A DNA stretch of 64,000 bases. It comes from Prorocentrum cordatum. Taxonomy: Eukaryota; Sar; Dinophyceae; Prorocentrales; Prorocentraceae. A program made the position numbers and the translations under genes. The stretch is taken from the NCBI GenBank assembly GCA_963575745.1, contig CAUYUJ010014549.1, positions 155,001-219,000 on the forward strand, read 5' to 3'. Shown here piece by piece: positions 31,487 through 40,859 of the stretch (positions within the stretch are counted from its first letter, which is position 1; the number at the start of each line of letters is the position of its first letter). A model generated the notes under the pieces. The model saw nothing but the letters and a program-made list of their open reading frames with translations, was not told where the DNA came from and ran no database searches.

Positions 31487-32360
31487 CTAGCGCTTTATAG
31501 GACCTCGGCCAGGGCTCAGATCGTCACCACCTGGCCTCCTCAGAGCCATATTCTTAATAGGTACTTGCTTCTTCCCTGCAAGTACATTCAGATCTGCGTC
31601 GCGCCTTTCGACTATGTATGTCGTAATCCAACCCACACCTTGAGCGCGGTAAGCAATCCGCCTGTCAGGAAAGAGATCCATATCTCTAGCGACAGCGTAA
31701 TCGGGGTCGATCGGAGTATCCGTATCACACGTAATGTCCGTAATGCCCGAATCGCTTGACTCACCGTCGTCATGGGCAGCGTCCGTAGGATCAACTTCTT
31801 CAGCCATTCCAGCATCTTCATCTTCACCAGCTTCGCGTTGGCTTTCTTCTTCTGAGTTATGATCGGTAGGTTTCCCCGCGTGCAACTCGCGGTTGAACTG
31901 CGCCCGATAGTGAGTAGGTATCAAGTTCTGCCAAATGGCCTCTGTCTGAGCTATCTCTGCACGAGCGGCGGGATCGTGATCCTTTTCCGTCAGCTGCTCG
32001 TCATATGGCGTTTTGTTGGGGTCAGTGCAGCGACCCCGACCATCTCCATGATACCAAACCCACGGTGTTCTTTTGAAATTAGGGCTCCGTGATGGGCGTC
32101 TCATGGGGCAGCCCAGCCTGTGATCAGCATAGCTGGGGCATGTACAGCAAAAGCCTCTGTAGAGCTTTCGATCCTCGATGATGGCCCTTTTGAAATCGCG
32201 TGCGACCATCTTTTCCTGCGATTTGGTCTGTCCCTTCTTTGAGCGAATGACAGTGCCATCATCACCTCGTTTGGCCTGACGAAGAGGATGCCAGTGTCGG
32301 ATTTGATGTTCGTTCCAACCTCTGTTCAACCATTAATCCATCTGATATGCAGGTATGCGC
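31487..32360 (-). pseudogene. Cys-rich module X and acidic linker, copy 2
   Basis: 280-residue open frame: MNRGWNEHQIRHWHPLRQ, IRSKKGQTKS, then FCCTCPSYADHRLGCPM, WVWYHGDGRGRC, then an acidic linker (EDEDAGMAEEVDPTDAAHD, GESSDSGITDITCDTD) and a segment RIAYRAQGVGWITTYIVE that is repeated in copy 3. The metal-like Cys pattern is intact. The first codons, equivalent to ETMEYWLNEGW in copy 3, are cut by a stop near 32330. Confidence 0.68.
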
Positions 32361-32382
32361 TGACGGCCAATCCAGGTTTATT

Positions 32383-33640
32383 CTAGCCTTTCAAACGCTG
32401 TACTTCACCTTCTGGATATTCCCCTCCTCGATGTTGATCATCTTGAGGCGGGTTTCCCCGCAGACGTTCCTTCCCTGGGGGGGCGCGCGATCTCGTCGCC
32501 TGCCCCGGCGGGCCACTTGAGGTCTCCGCCCCAGGAGGATGGGGGCGCTGAGCACCGCTCGAACGAGCACCGCTGGAGCGGACTCGCGCTCGATCTGGTG
32601 ATGGACTGGGAGCTCGACCGCGACGTTTCATGCGGTTATCATCTCCCGGATCGTCCGCGTCGTCCATTGGTGAAAGACTTGGAAAGTCATGATATGTGTT
32701 CTTCCTTATCAAGGGTAGGCGGCTTGGCGTTCGCCTCGGACTGCTAGCGGACCGATCTGACGCAACAGAAGTATACTGAAATTCTTCATTAAGGCCAAGC
32801 TCATATTGAATGCACTCAGATAGATCACCAGCGTCACGCGGGTTTCCCCGCAATGGATCGTCATCGATAAATTCCGTGTTTGTCGGATTTCCAATCACCC
32901 GAGGATAAAGCATTGCATGTGCTTCTTCATCTGTTGCGGACATGGTAAAATCTGAGTCCGCGGGTGTCCCCGCCATGCCAAAATCACATTCGACGGGCAT
33001 ATAGAAGTTCTCGACAAACTCAATATCCGCACGTTGCCCCGCGATGGGTACACCCAGCCACTCTGCCAAGTCGGTGTCGTTGTGGCCAGTGAGCACCTCC
33101 TCGAACAGCTCGTCGGCGTAATTCTCGAGGGTCATGCTGGCACTTAGATATCTGGCAGCCATGAAATGAGTAACTGTGGCTGAGCTGTCGGCAGGGTCGG
33201 CCAGAAACGACTCCCAATCGACATACTGTATGTCGGAGTCCGTTTGAGCCAGATGTATTGACGGACCCCCTGCCTCTTCCATCACCTTGGGGGCATTCGC
33301 GTCGGAAGTGTTGTGTACTGTGACATATGTCGCACTCCATAGTTTTACCGTTGGCATCCTTGGGGTTTCCTCGTCGTCCTTTACCTTTACCTGATGTATG
33401 CCTACGGCTGCTGCCAGCACCTTAAAACATGTCTTCATACTGGGGCCCCAGTGAGAGACGCTAGGATTGCTAGTGCGCCTCTACCATGTAGTCGCCGACG
33501 CTTGCCTGTGCCTTTACTTCGACCCTTGCCTTTTCCTGTAAGTGTCCGCCGTGCCATACGTCTTACCCTTCTGACTGGTGGTTTCTTCATGAACATCCGC
33601 CAACGACGCTCGTGTTTTTTGATAGCCCAAAAATAACCAT
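32383..33640 (-). pseudogene. Nucleocapsid region with CCHC knuckle, copy 2
   Basis: The knuckle CDICHSTQHFRREC is read at 33020-33340 in one frame, while the sequence after it, from SIHLAQTDSDIQYVDWESF through YLSASMTLENYADELFEEV to the Arg/Ser-rich end RRGRAPSPSPDRARVRSSG, is in the 32383-33438 frame. One frameshift therefore lies between the knuckle and the acidic part. The basic tract GKGKGRSKGTGKRRR is read at 33435-34001. Confidence 0.85.
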
Positions 33641-35148
33641 TGAGCTTGCTGCTCTTCCGTAAGGTATGTAGGCATATCAGAGTAATCCAAGGCGGTACCT
33701 TCATCATCGGACGACGCATCCGCATCGGTGCCGGAGTCGAAGTCGGACTCGGCGGGTTGCCCCGCTGAGCCCGTTCGGGCCATAGCTTGCATAGGGGAGA
33801 CCGCGCCGGGCGGCCCCCTAGGTCTGGCCCAAGAGTCTTGCGACCCCGAGGCCGTTCCACCATTCTGAGCCAACAGTGTAATGGTCTCAGTTGGCGGCAT
33901 ATCGTCGTTCCAGACGTTGTTAGCAGGTTGCCCTGCGTTGGCCTCCGCGTGGAAGGTCTCGGTTCGGTGACCGTGACTAAAGATACCACCAATATTGCCA
34001 AGGGTCCTCTCAGCTATGTGAGCATATGACCTCATACGTTCGGGTAGAGCGTCAAATTGTGCTTGGTCCCTCGGCATGTGGTGATTCAGAGGCTGCAGGA
34101 GTTGCTGTGCCCGCGACGTCCCCACTCCCAGAACTCTGGATAATATTGCTGTCAATATCTGGAAGTTGGGGATGTTGAAGCCGGCGGTTTCGGCTTCGTA
34201 GCGAGCTATCTCGAACCGTGCTAACGTCTGGTCGATTCGTTCTCCCGCATGGACCCGAAAGTTAATGAGAGCCGTGCCAGAGTTGAGTTGGCGTTCCTCT
34301 CCTAAGTTCTCGAACTTCGCATTTGAGAGGAACATTATGTATGTGACGCCGTCAGTGTGGCAACCGCCTATATTGACGCCAAAATTGATGACTGCTGGGG
34401 GGACTCTCATGGCTATGGTCCGTGCGAGCCCTCCAAGACCGCGCTGCACTACGGCGGCCTGCTGAGAGGGCGTCATGTTGCCTGTGGTCACATTGATCCA
34501 GGCGTGCACTTCGCGGGCGCACTCGCGAAATGGCACTTGACCAGCAGGATTCCAATGGGGGCCAGTCGTTATGGAGTCGTCTCCGCCCCGCATATGTCCT
34601 ACCGCGCATCCAAGAGCGACCCATGTGAGCCCAAAGATAGTCACCCCAATCCAATGGCCTCGTAGGTCGTAGTCGGATGTAGTCGGTGGAGACTTATGTT
34701 TTGTCGTCGTAAGTCTGCGTGGGGTCGGAGGCGGCAGTATATCGTATCGCACGTTTCCATGCATTATGTCTTCGAAGAAATTTCCAAGTGGAGTAGGTGG
34801 GTTGACTTCAGGAGTGTAATCGCGCAGGGATGTAGGATATGAGTAAGAGACCTCCGCTGGAGCAGAGGTGTCGCTGCAAGTTTCCTTGCGGTACTGCGTA
34901 GCTATGCACACTCCTCCGCGCAATGCCACTGCACCCTGATGTTCCACAATATCCGTAGTCCACCAGATAGTGCCGTGGATGGCGGGGAGTAGAGCAGGAG
35001 CTGACCACCATAGGCCAGCTCCGCTACCACGTTTGAAGGGGGCTGGAAGGCCCAGCCAACAGCTTCGCCTCAGGCGAAGCCAAGCTCCTGCTCTGTTGTG
35101 CCGTAGTAACGATAGTCCCAGTAGGAGAGGTGATGCCATCTCAAGCAA
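33514..35148 (-). CDS. Gag ORF, copy 2 (544 aa open frame starting in the LTR)
   Basis: Longest gag frame of the cluster. The first Met (35148) lies inside the 5' LTR; the first 39 or so codons are LTR sequence. After the primer site come WWTTDIVEHQGAVALRGG, a Tyr/Pro-rich stretch, the hydrophobic segment WIGVTIFGLTWVALGCAVG, and the capsid core GPHWNPAGQVPFRECAREV, GLGGLARTIAMRVPPAVI, HAGERIDQTLARFEIARYE, QQLLQPLNHHMPRDQ. It ends with the acidic tract, MPTYLTEEQQAQWLFLGYQ and a basic tail before going out of frame. Expected product: structural capsid protein assembling virus-like particles. Confidence 0.85.
   Translation of the reverse strand: MLEMASPLLLGLSLLRHNRAGAWLRLRRSCWLGLPAPFKRGSGAGLWWSAPALLPAIHGTIWWTTDIVEHQGAVALRGGVCIATQYRKETCSDTSAPAEVSYSYPTSLRDYTPEVNPPTPLGNFFEDIMHGNVRYDILPPPTPRRLTTTKHKSPPTTSDYDLRGHWIGVTIFGLTWVALGCAVGHMRGGDDSITTGPHWNPAGQVPFRECAREVHAWINVTTGNMTPSQQAAVVQRGLGGLARTIAMRVPPAVINFGVNIGGCHTDGVTYIMFLSNAKFENLGEERQLNSGTALINFRVHAGERIDQTLARFEIARYEAETAGFNIPNFQILTAILSRVLGVGTSRAQQLLQPLNHHMPRDQAQFDALPERMRSYAHIAERTLGNIGGIFSHGHRTETFHAEANAGQPANNVWNDDMPPTETITLLAQNGGTASGSQDSWARPRGPPGAVSPMQAMARTGSAGQPAESDFDSGTDADASSDDEGTALDYSDMPTYLTEEQQAQWLFLGYQKTRASLADVHEETTSQKGKTYGTADTYRKRQGSK
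35018..35029 (-). promoter_or_regulatory. Primer-binding site, copy 2
   Basis: TGGTAGCGGAGC on the minus strand directly after the 5' LTR, identical to that of copy 1. Complementary to an initiator-Met-type tRNA acceptor end. Confidence 0.82.
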
Positions 35149-35291
35149 TGGGAAGATCCTTTTGGTCTCGATAGCGATTGCATGCCTCGCGGCGAGGCAT
35201 GGTCAAATCCGGGCGGCCGGCCGCTTGAGCCGACGCGGCCGCGGGCGCGCGCTCGCTTCCACTCCTTGCGTCCCCCAACTCGTTTTAGAAT
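35030..35291 (-). repeat. 5' LTR, copy 2
   Basis: 262 bp, same length as its partner at 17467-17728. By hand count the pair differ at about 24 positions, nearly all transitions. Contains a perfect 19-nt palindrome GCTTCGCCTCAGGCGAAGC (35062-35080), the hairpin CATGCCTC/GAGGCATG (35181-35188, 35194-35201), and the GC palindrome with core TTGAGCCGAC. Confidence 0.94.
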
Positions 35292-35999
35292 GTCCCGGGA
35301 TGCCAACCAGACACGACTTCCCCCCGGGGGGCCACGGGCCCCGAGGATTGGCCAAGAGTGCCCGAAGATGACCCCGATTCGGTCCAGGAGGGCCCCGAAT
35401 CACCGAACGATGTCAAGGGCGCCTCGACGGCCTCCAGACGGCCCATGAGGCCTGCAAGACGCCCCAAGAGGCCTCCAGGAGCACTCCCAATAAAGCCCCA
35501 AGAGGCAAGGTTCATATATTCCCGTTAGGCAAGTGTTTGAAATATTTTGGCGCTCTCGCCTCTTCGCTTCCCGACGCTCCAAGACGGCACAAGAGGCCCC
35601 CACTATCGCCCAAAGACGGCTCAAAGTCGTCGACGAGGTCCCCAAAATGGCCCAAGAGGGCCCCAAGACGGCCCGAGACGCCTCCAAGACAGGCCAAGAG
35701 GCGCCCAAGACGAGATCCCCAGACGGGGGACCCGAACGGACATCTCGAGCCCTCGCCCCCGGGAAGCTCTCAGGAAGAGGCCTCCAAGACGCCCCCAAGA
35801 AGCCCCCGGAAGGCCGCTGGAGGCCCCCGATGGGGCTCCCAAGAGGCCCCCAAAGAGTCTCCCAAAAGCCTCCGAACTGCCCGCCAGAGGCCCTGCCAGA
35901 GGCCCCAACCGAACCTCGACCCCTTCCTCCCCGCACGCCTTCTCCTCCTCCTGCCCCTCCCCCCCCCCCTCCCCTGCGCCCTCCTTCTTTTCCTGCTCC
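35292..35999. repeat. Spacer between copies 2 and 3: degenerate minisatellite, no gene
   Basis: Contains the GTCCC target copy at its left edge and GCTCC at its right. The body is made of variants of a roughly 13-15-bp unit such as CAAGACGGCCCAAGAGG and CCCCAAGAGGCC, ending in a CTCC-rich tract (35930-35999). Reading frames through it on both strands are low-complexity (Gly/Leu/Trp/Pro-rich) and shift with the repeat. Copy 2 and copy 3 must have inserted on either side of this 0.7-kb remnant. Confidence 0.7.
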
Positions 36000-36262
36000 A
36001 GTTTGAAGGGGGCTGGAAGGCCCGGCCAACAGCTTCGCCTCAGGCGAAGCCAAGCTCCCGCCCTGCTGCATCGTAGTTACGATAGTCCCAGTACAAGAGG
36101 AGATGCCATCTCAAGTAAGAGCGGATACCTTTTAGTCTCGACAGCGATTGCGTGCCTCGCGGTGAAGAACAGTCAAATCTGGGCGGCCGGCCGCTCGGGC
36201 CAAGGCGGCCGCGGGCGCGCGCTCGCCCCCGCCCCATTGCGCCCCCCAGCTCGCTCTAGAAT
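36000..36262 (-). repeat. 3' LTR, copy 3
   Basis: 263 bp. The arm GAGGCAC of the conserved hairpin is mutated here to GAAGAAC, so pairing is lost in this LTR only. The sense-strand flank is again a C-rich run (plus-strand G run near 36264-36285). Confidence 0.92.
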
Positions 36263-36414
36263 CGGGGGGGGAGGGGGGGGGGGGGGCGAAGCGCGCGCCC
36301 GCCACCCGCATGGCAGGAACAGCTCAGCAGCTAACCTATAAAAAGACAGGAAAGGAGACGGGCCCAAAGGAGGTGGACCCGCCAGCAAGTTGCCTCGCAT
36401 ATATAACGCGCTCA

Positions 36415-38028
36415 TCAGGCGGTCTCAGAGCTTCTTGTCTGGCCGGCCCGATATGGAGTACGTCTTTCCAAACCATGTTTGAAGGTCTGTGTGCCTCCCA
36501 TGTCATGTAGGAGCATCTCTCTGTCGATGCTCCCATTGGTGAGTCCATCCGCAGTCATGTCGCGGGTATCGCACCACTGAATGTTATGCACGATTCCACG
36601 CTCCATCATCTGTCGTATCCAACTGATGTGTCCGAAAAGGGTACACTCAGTCGGCCGCTGCAAGTCTTTGCTTGACAAGGACTTAAAAACCGACTCAGCA
36701 TCGATGGTCAAGGTGACCTTGATGCTCAGGCCGCCCAGCTCAAATATATTTTTCAACTGAGTGGGCGTGAGTGGCCCCGCGTGGAGCTCGTGCAGAGTCA
36801 CAATCGTGGGATAACAGTCCTCCAAATTATGGGCTGCTGCAAAAGTCTCTGCTGAGTAGCTTGAGCGGACTTGCAAGCGGTGAGAAATGCAGTACGCATC
36901 AATCAAGTGAACGACAGGCTTGCCAGATGACGTGTTTCCACGTCGTAGCAGGTTTGCCGCGCGAATACCATAGCCTTTGACGTCGTCATCGGCGTCTCCA
37001 CTCAAGCGTCGATAGCCTGAGTCGCTATGTAAGTCGACCTCGCCCGTGGGGTTCATCGCCTGGTAGACGATCTTATTCGGGCAGGCCTGTAACTTTCGAG
37101 TGATCGCGCTCAGTCGTCGCACTTGGAAATTAGTCGGTTCTAGGACACGCTGCAGAGATACAACATATACCATCAACCATACCTGGGTGATCAGTGCGCA
37201 TGCCAGCGCACCTCTGGGGCTGACGAACATGTCTGCCACCATCTTGGTCGCTTGAGCGTCAGCGTCAGCACCGGTCAATTCAAGATGCTGTATAGGACGG
37301 AGCTGTTTGATATATTCATATTGATCCAAAGTAACATTGCCGTCCCCACCCCTAGTGTATCTCACAGCACAGTTAGTGTATGTGTGCTTGTTGAGTTTAC
37401 ACTTACCGAAGGTATCCTCAACACATTTGACATACTTGTCAATAGTGTCCTCAGTAACGGCCATATTAATGTCATCAACATGCTTGGCCGTGAGCAAGTT
37501 GTTGCTCGTCTCGAACTCCTCGTCGTCAGAGGTAGGTCGGAGGCCAAATCCTCTGGTGGTTCTCCTGAGCTTAAATGAGAAAACCCGTGGGGCGCCCTTA
37601 GTGCCTGTGCCCGGTTTCAAGCACCGTAGACCGTGCTTTGACTCGTCGTAGTTCTTAAATCCTGGAAGAGCGCGGAGCACAGTCGCCGATCCAGGCGGCA
37701 AGGTACAGCACACCACGCGTTCCTTTTCACAAATTGCCTCAGCGAGTTCCTGATAGGCCAATCCCTTCAGGAAGGCCATGTTGATGTCGAGGGAAGCAAT
37801 GATCCACTGCTTCTTGCACGCTGCCGTGCTGGCAAGTAACCCCTGCCTCGACCTTCTGGCTGTTCCCGGACATGGTTTCACGTGGAAATCTTCAAAGTAT
37901 ATGAAGCCTCGAAGTACCAAACGAAGTCGGATGGTACGTTCCATCTCGCCCATTTCGTTCTTCACAAATTTCCATTTGTATATATACCTCGAAGTCATGA
38001 TGTTCGACGCTTTGGCTATCTCCTGCAT
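36415..38028 (-). CDS. Reverse transcriptase-RNase H, copy 3 (537 aa open frame)
   Basis: Uninterrupted. RT: SRYIYKWKFVKNEMGEMERT, RLVLRGF, then IASLDINMAFLKG with the motif A Asp intact, a YDESKHGLRCLKPGTGTKGA stretch, and TAKHVDDINMAVTED, where the YVDD box is HVDD with both catalytic Asp kept. RNase H: HSDSGYRRLSGDADDDV (first Asp), YSAETFAAAHN (Glu), TIDAESVFKSLSSKD (Asp) and DTRDMTADGLTNGSIDR. The frame lacks the linker start, so it would need to be made as part of a longer polyprotein. It is the copy closest to retaining activity, although RLVLRGF is followed by a degraded TFSGTA motif (KPCPGTA). Confidence 0.9.
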   Translation of the reverse strand: MQEIAKASNIMTSRYIYKWKFVKNEMGEMERTIRLRLVLRGFIYFEDFHVKPCPGTARRSRQGLLASTAACKKQWIIASLDINMAFLKGLAYQELAEAICEKERVVCCTLPPGSATVLRALPGFKNYDESKHGLRCLKPGTGTKGAPRVFSFKLRRTTRGFGLRPTSDDEEFETSNNLLTAKHVDDINMAVTEDTIDKYVKCVEDTFGKCKLNKHTYTNCAVRYTRGGDGNVTLDQYEYIKQLRPIQHLELTGADADAQATKMVADMFVSPRGALACALITQVWLMVYVVSLQRVLEPTNFQVRRLSAITRKLQACPNKIVYQAMNPTGEVDLHSDSGYRRLSGDADDDVKGYGIRAANLLRRGNTSSGKPVVHLIDAYCISHRLQVRSSYSAETFAAAHNLEDCYPTIVTLHELHAGPLTPTQLKNIFELGGLSIKVTLTIDAESVFKSLSSKDLQRPTECTLFGHISWIRQMMERGIVHNIQWCDTRDMTADGLTNGSIDREMLLHDMGGTQTFKHGLERRTPYRAGQTRSSETA

Positions 38029-38039
38029 CTTAAATCATG

Positions 38040-38700
38040 TGTTGTCGAACCATGTCTTGAGCTCAGTGAAAAGGGCCTTCGATAATTTTCTCGGGATTCG
38101 CCCGAATGTCAGCTTTGGCGAGGAGGTCGTCTTCCTTGACGACCACAGCTCGCTTTGCAGCGGCGGTAACATATACTCGCATATGGGTCAACCTTTGACA
38201 CTTCTGTCGTAAAGCAAAGTTCAACGTATCGACCCTTTTCGTCAGAGTCGAGTCCGTAGCTGTCGTCTTCGACCATGGTGCACAGGGGGGGCGTAGTACG
38301 TCTAATCGGTATCGGGATCGCGAGTGCGTCCCCACTTCGGCAGGTGTCCCCGCTGTTCATCAGCAACAGTGATCAGCACACTCTGACCAGGAACCCTCTG
38401 TGTGGGTACGGTGAAGAGGTATTCTAGTGGAGTCGCCTCCAACAATTCTCTTTCCTCTCGCAGTTCTGCGTACCACACCTCCATGACATGTGACTCAAGA
38501 TCAGCTTTTGATTCCTCGTAGATCGTAGACAGACGTCCGTCATCATGTTCTGGTTCCGCTTCTGAAGCCTCTCTCGTGGCTCCTTCAGGTGTCGGCGTAT
38601 CAGCCAAGTCCTCAAACTTTGGCATGTCCTGACCGAAGCCTGCCTGAGGTTTAGTGGACTTCAGGCGTTTGATGATTCGCGGATGTGCTGACCCAGTTAT
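38040..38700 (-). pseudogene. Acidic linker between integrase and RT, copy 3
   Basis: Fragments of the linker seen whole in copy 2: MPKFEDLADTPTPEGATRE, EPEHDDGRLSTIYEESKAD, VADEQRGHLPKWGRTRDPD (38302-38625), then a frame change and LDSDEKGRYVELCFTTEVS (38109-38366). A small deletion removes the SEQQH..DADRVTT segment present in copies 1 and 2. Confidence 0.7.
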
Positions 38701-40660
38701 ACCATGTATATTCAGAGCAGTACCTTCTGCTTCGTAGTAGTGGAGATCCTGGATTCACGTCGTTGCCGTAATGGACCAGTGTGCAGCTGTCAGCATAAGT
38801 AACCAGAGGTCGCTTATGTATACTCTTGGCGAAGCTGACCGAAACTACGTTCTCGATGCGAAAGAAGTTTCTGATGAGATATTGTAGATCCAATTGTACA
38901 TTTGGGGATAGACGACTTGCGGTTGTCATCTGAAGCGTACCTTTCTTGGTCGGCACATAATCAAATGTCAGGGCAGGTCTCCCCGCTGACAGGCTGGCTA
39001 CGAACGTCAACGCTGTGCGTAGTGCAGTGTTGTCGGAGCCAATCTCTCGGGCTATGAGTGCTTCAATATAGAGCGAATGTCCTGCATCGCCGTATTGTAC
39101 TTGAACATCTCGATTGCCTACTCGGATGATGACCTGACCCCTTTTTCGGGATCATTCCTTACGACTGGGAACGGGTAGTCGACCAAATCTCCTTCGTCAT
39201 AATAGTGTTGACCTGTAATTGTCGTCTTAGTGCGTAGAGCACGGTTGGTCTTAGCTACTGCCGAAGCCTGTGTGATCGCTTCAATCCATACCCTGCGTAT
39301 CGTCTGTTTACGAGAATGATGATGTTTCGGTCGGCTGCTCGTGGTCCAGAACAGGAAGGTCAGGGAGCATTGCTGGCTGCCGTCCAAACAGTGCATTGTA
39401 TGGAGACACTTCATTGTAGAAGGTGAATGCGTTGGCGGCGAACACGGCTTCGTGCAGTAGTCTGGTGAACACAAGAGGTCTGTCTAACCTATTGAGTTCA
39501 CCCTCCATGACGTGAAGTAGATGACGTAGGATGCCATTCCTGGCCTCGATCGTCGTAGCGTGCTGTCCACGCGCACGCATTCTAAGTTCAGTGCCTTTTG
39601 CCTTGAGGACTGCTGTCGCAACGTCATTATTAAGGGCACCTTCTCCATCGGAGTAAAGTACCTTAGCCGGTTCAAACTGCATCCAGCACTGATGATATGC
39701 ATCCAAGATAGTGGTCATAGTTGTCTGGTATTTCCATCCCAGTAACATACCGTATACAACGATCGGCAATGTGAAATAGTTTGTGTTCTTGCTTGTAGAA
39801 CATCAAGTCACATTCCGCTTCATCATTGAATTTGCCAGGTAATGCAGTAGAGGGCATAACTGTGTGTCCAGGTTTGTCCCAAGCTCTGCATTCTCGGCAC
39901 GTGTCGCAGACGCCTTTGATGTGGTTGAGTCTAGCACTGTCCAGACCTATTTTGCTTAAGATGAGTCTCAGCTTAAGCTCTTTCGCATGGAACCAGCGTG
40001 AGTACAGCTTTTGCAACTCGCGTGTTACCACGCTGGGGTCAAGGCTTCGCAAGTTTTGTAGACTGATTTGTACATCGAACCGTGACCAGTCTGGAAATCG
40101 TGGTCGTGCATCAGGGTTCCCTGCTGGTGGTGGTGGAGGTGCTCCTCCACCTTGTTGTCGACCACGTCTGACTCTAACCTGCGGTAGTCGGAGATGGCCA
40201 TCCGAGCTACCAGCTCCGCTTGAGGCAGGTTGCCCTGCAGCAGGCTCAGCAGCATGTCTTCCGACACTAATGTCGTGGCTGCTTGCGCCCGCGGTAGGTC
40301 CAGCTCTCAAGCCAGGTCTCGGTGCTCTCAGTCGCGCAGGTGCTGGTGCTGCTGGTGCCTCAGGTGGCGGCGCTGCTGCTTCAGCAGGATCTGGTGGTGC
40401 AGGTCCTGCTGCCGGTCCGACGGGAACCAGCGGGATCTGTCCATGATTGTCGGGGGGCTTACAAGGCTTGGCGAACTTGCATCTGCCAGGTGTTAGTCCA
40501 TGTCCAAGTTTGTTCTTCCCGTAGTTCTTCTTACAACTCGGACACTCCTAATGATAGTCGTCCTTATCGTACCATCTGCAATGTCTCGGATCTCTATCAT
40601 GAGATGGAGAGCGCATGTTAACGTTATCCGCGCAGGCAGGACAACCACACCCCCCCGACG
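38651..40660 (-). pseudogene. Zinc motifs plus integrase, copy 3
   Basis: Zinc unit 1 (CPAC...SHDRDPRHC, about 40590-40650) is intact; a stop follows immediately before unit 2 (about 40553). The Pro-rich linker and YSRWFHAKELKLRL, CDTCRECRAWDKPGHT and CDLMFYKQ are in frame 39672-40310. The core continues in 39308-39769 with YSDGEGALNNDVATAV and TTIEARNG, so all three catalytic acidic residues exist but lie in two frames. In the C-terminal module the WGGWNG part is deleted (YPFPVVRNDPE remains). Confidence 0.87.
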
Positions 40661-40859
40661 GTGGTCTCGTAATCGAGCCATCAGGTTGTCGAGGAAGACT
40701 CGGGTCGTCCAAATCGTATCCCCTTGCGTTGGTCGCCAACACGGTGGACGAATATGGGTAACCATGGAAAGGATCCCGAGTTGTCTGGAAGAGATCGTGT
40801 GCGATCTGAACAGATTCAACAAAAAGCGACTGCATCTTTGGTGTAAATTGTGCAGCCAT

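Larger units (their letters stand above)
17467..35291 (-). mobile_element. Giant Ty1/copia-type retrotransposon, copy 2
   Basis: Full-length element bounded by 262-bp LTRs (17467-17728 and 35030-35291) and flanked by the 5-bp direct repeat GTCCC at 17462-17466 and 35292-35296. It is 17.8 kb including a 2.04-kb nested element at 28345-30384, so about 15.8 kb originally. A (TA)n run sits at about 23218-23237. Frames are broken in most modules, and the protease active site and RT motif A have both mutated. It lies 22 bp from copy 1, in the same orientation. Confidence 0.95.

Noticed and set aside
35400-36076. Gly/Leu/Trp-rich and Pro-rich frames in the spacer between copies 2 and 3
   Set aside because: They follow a degenerate CAAGAGGCCC-type minisatellite on both strands and run into the LTR; no domain.
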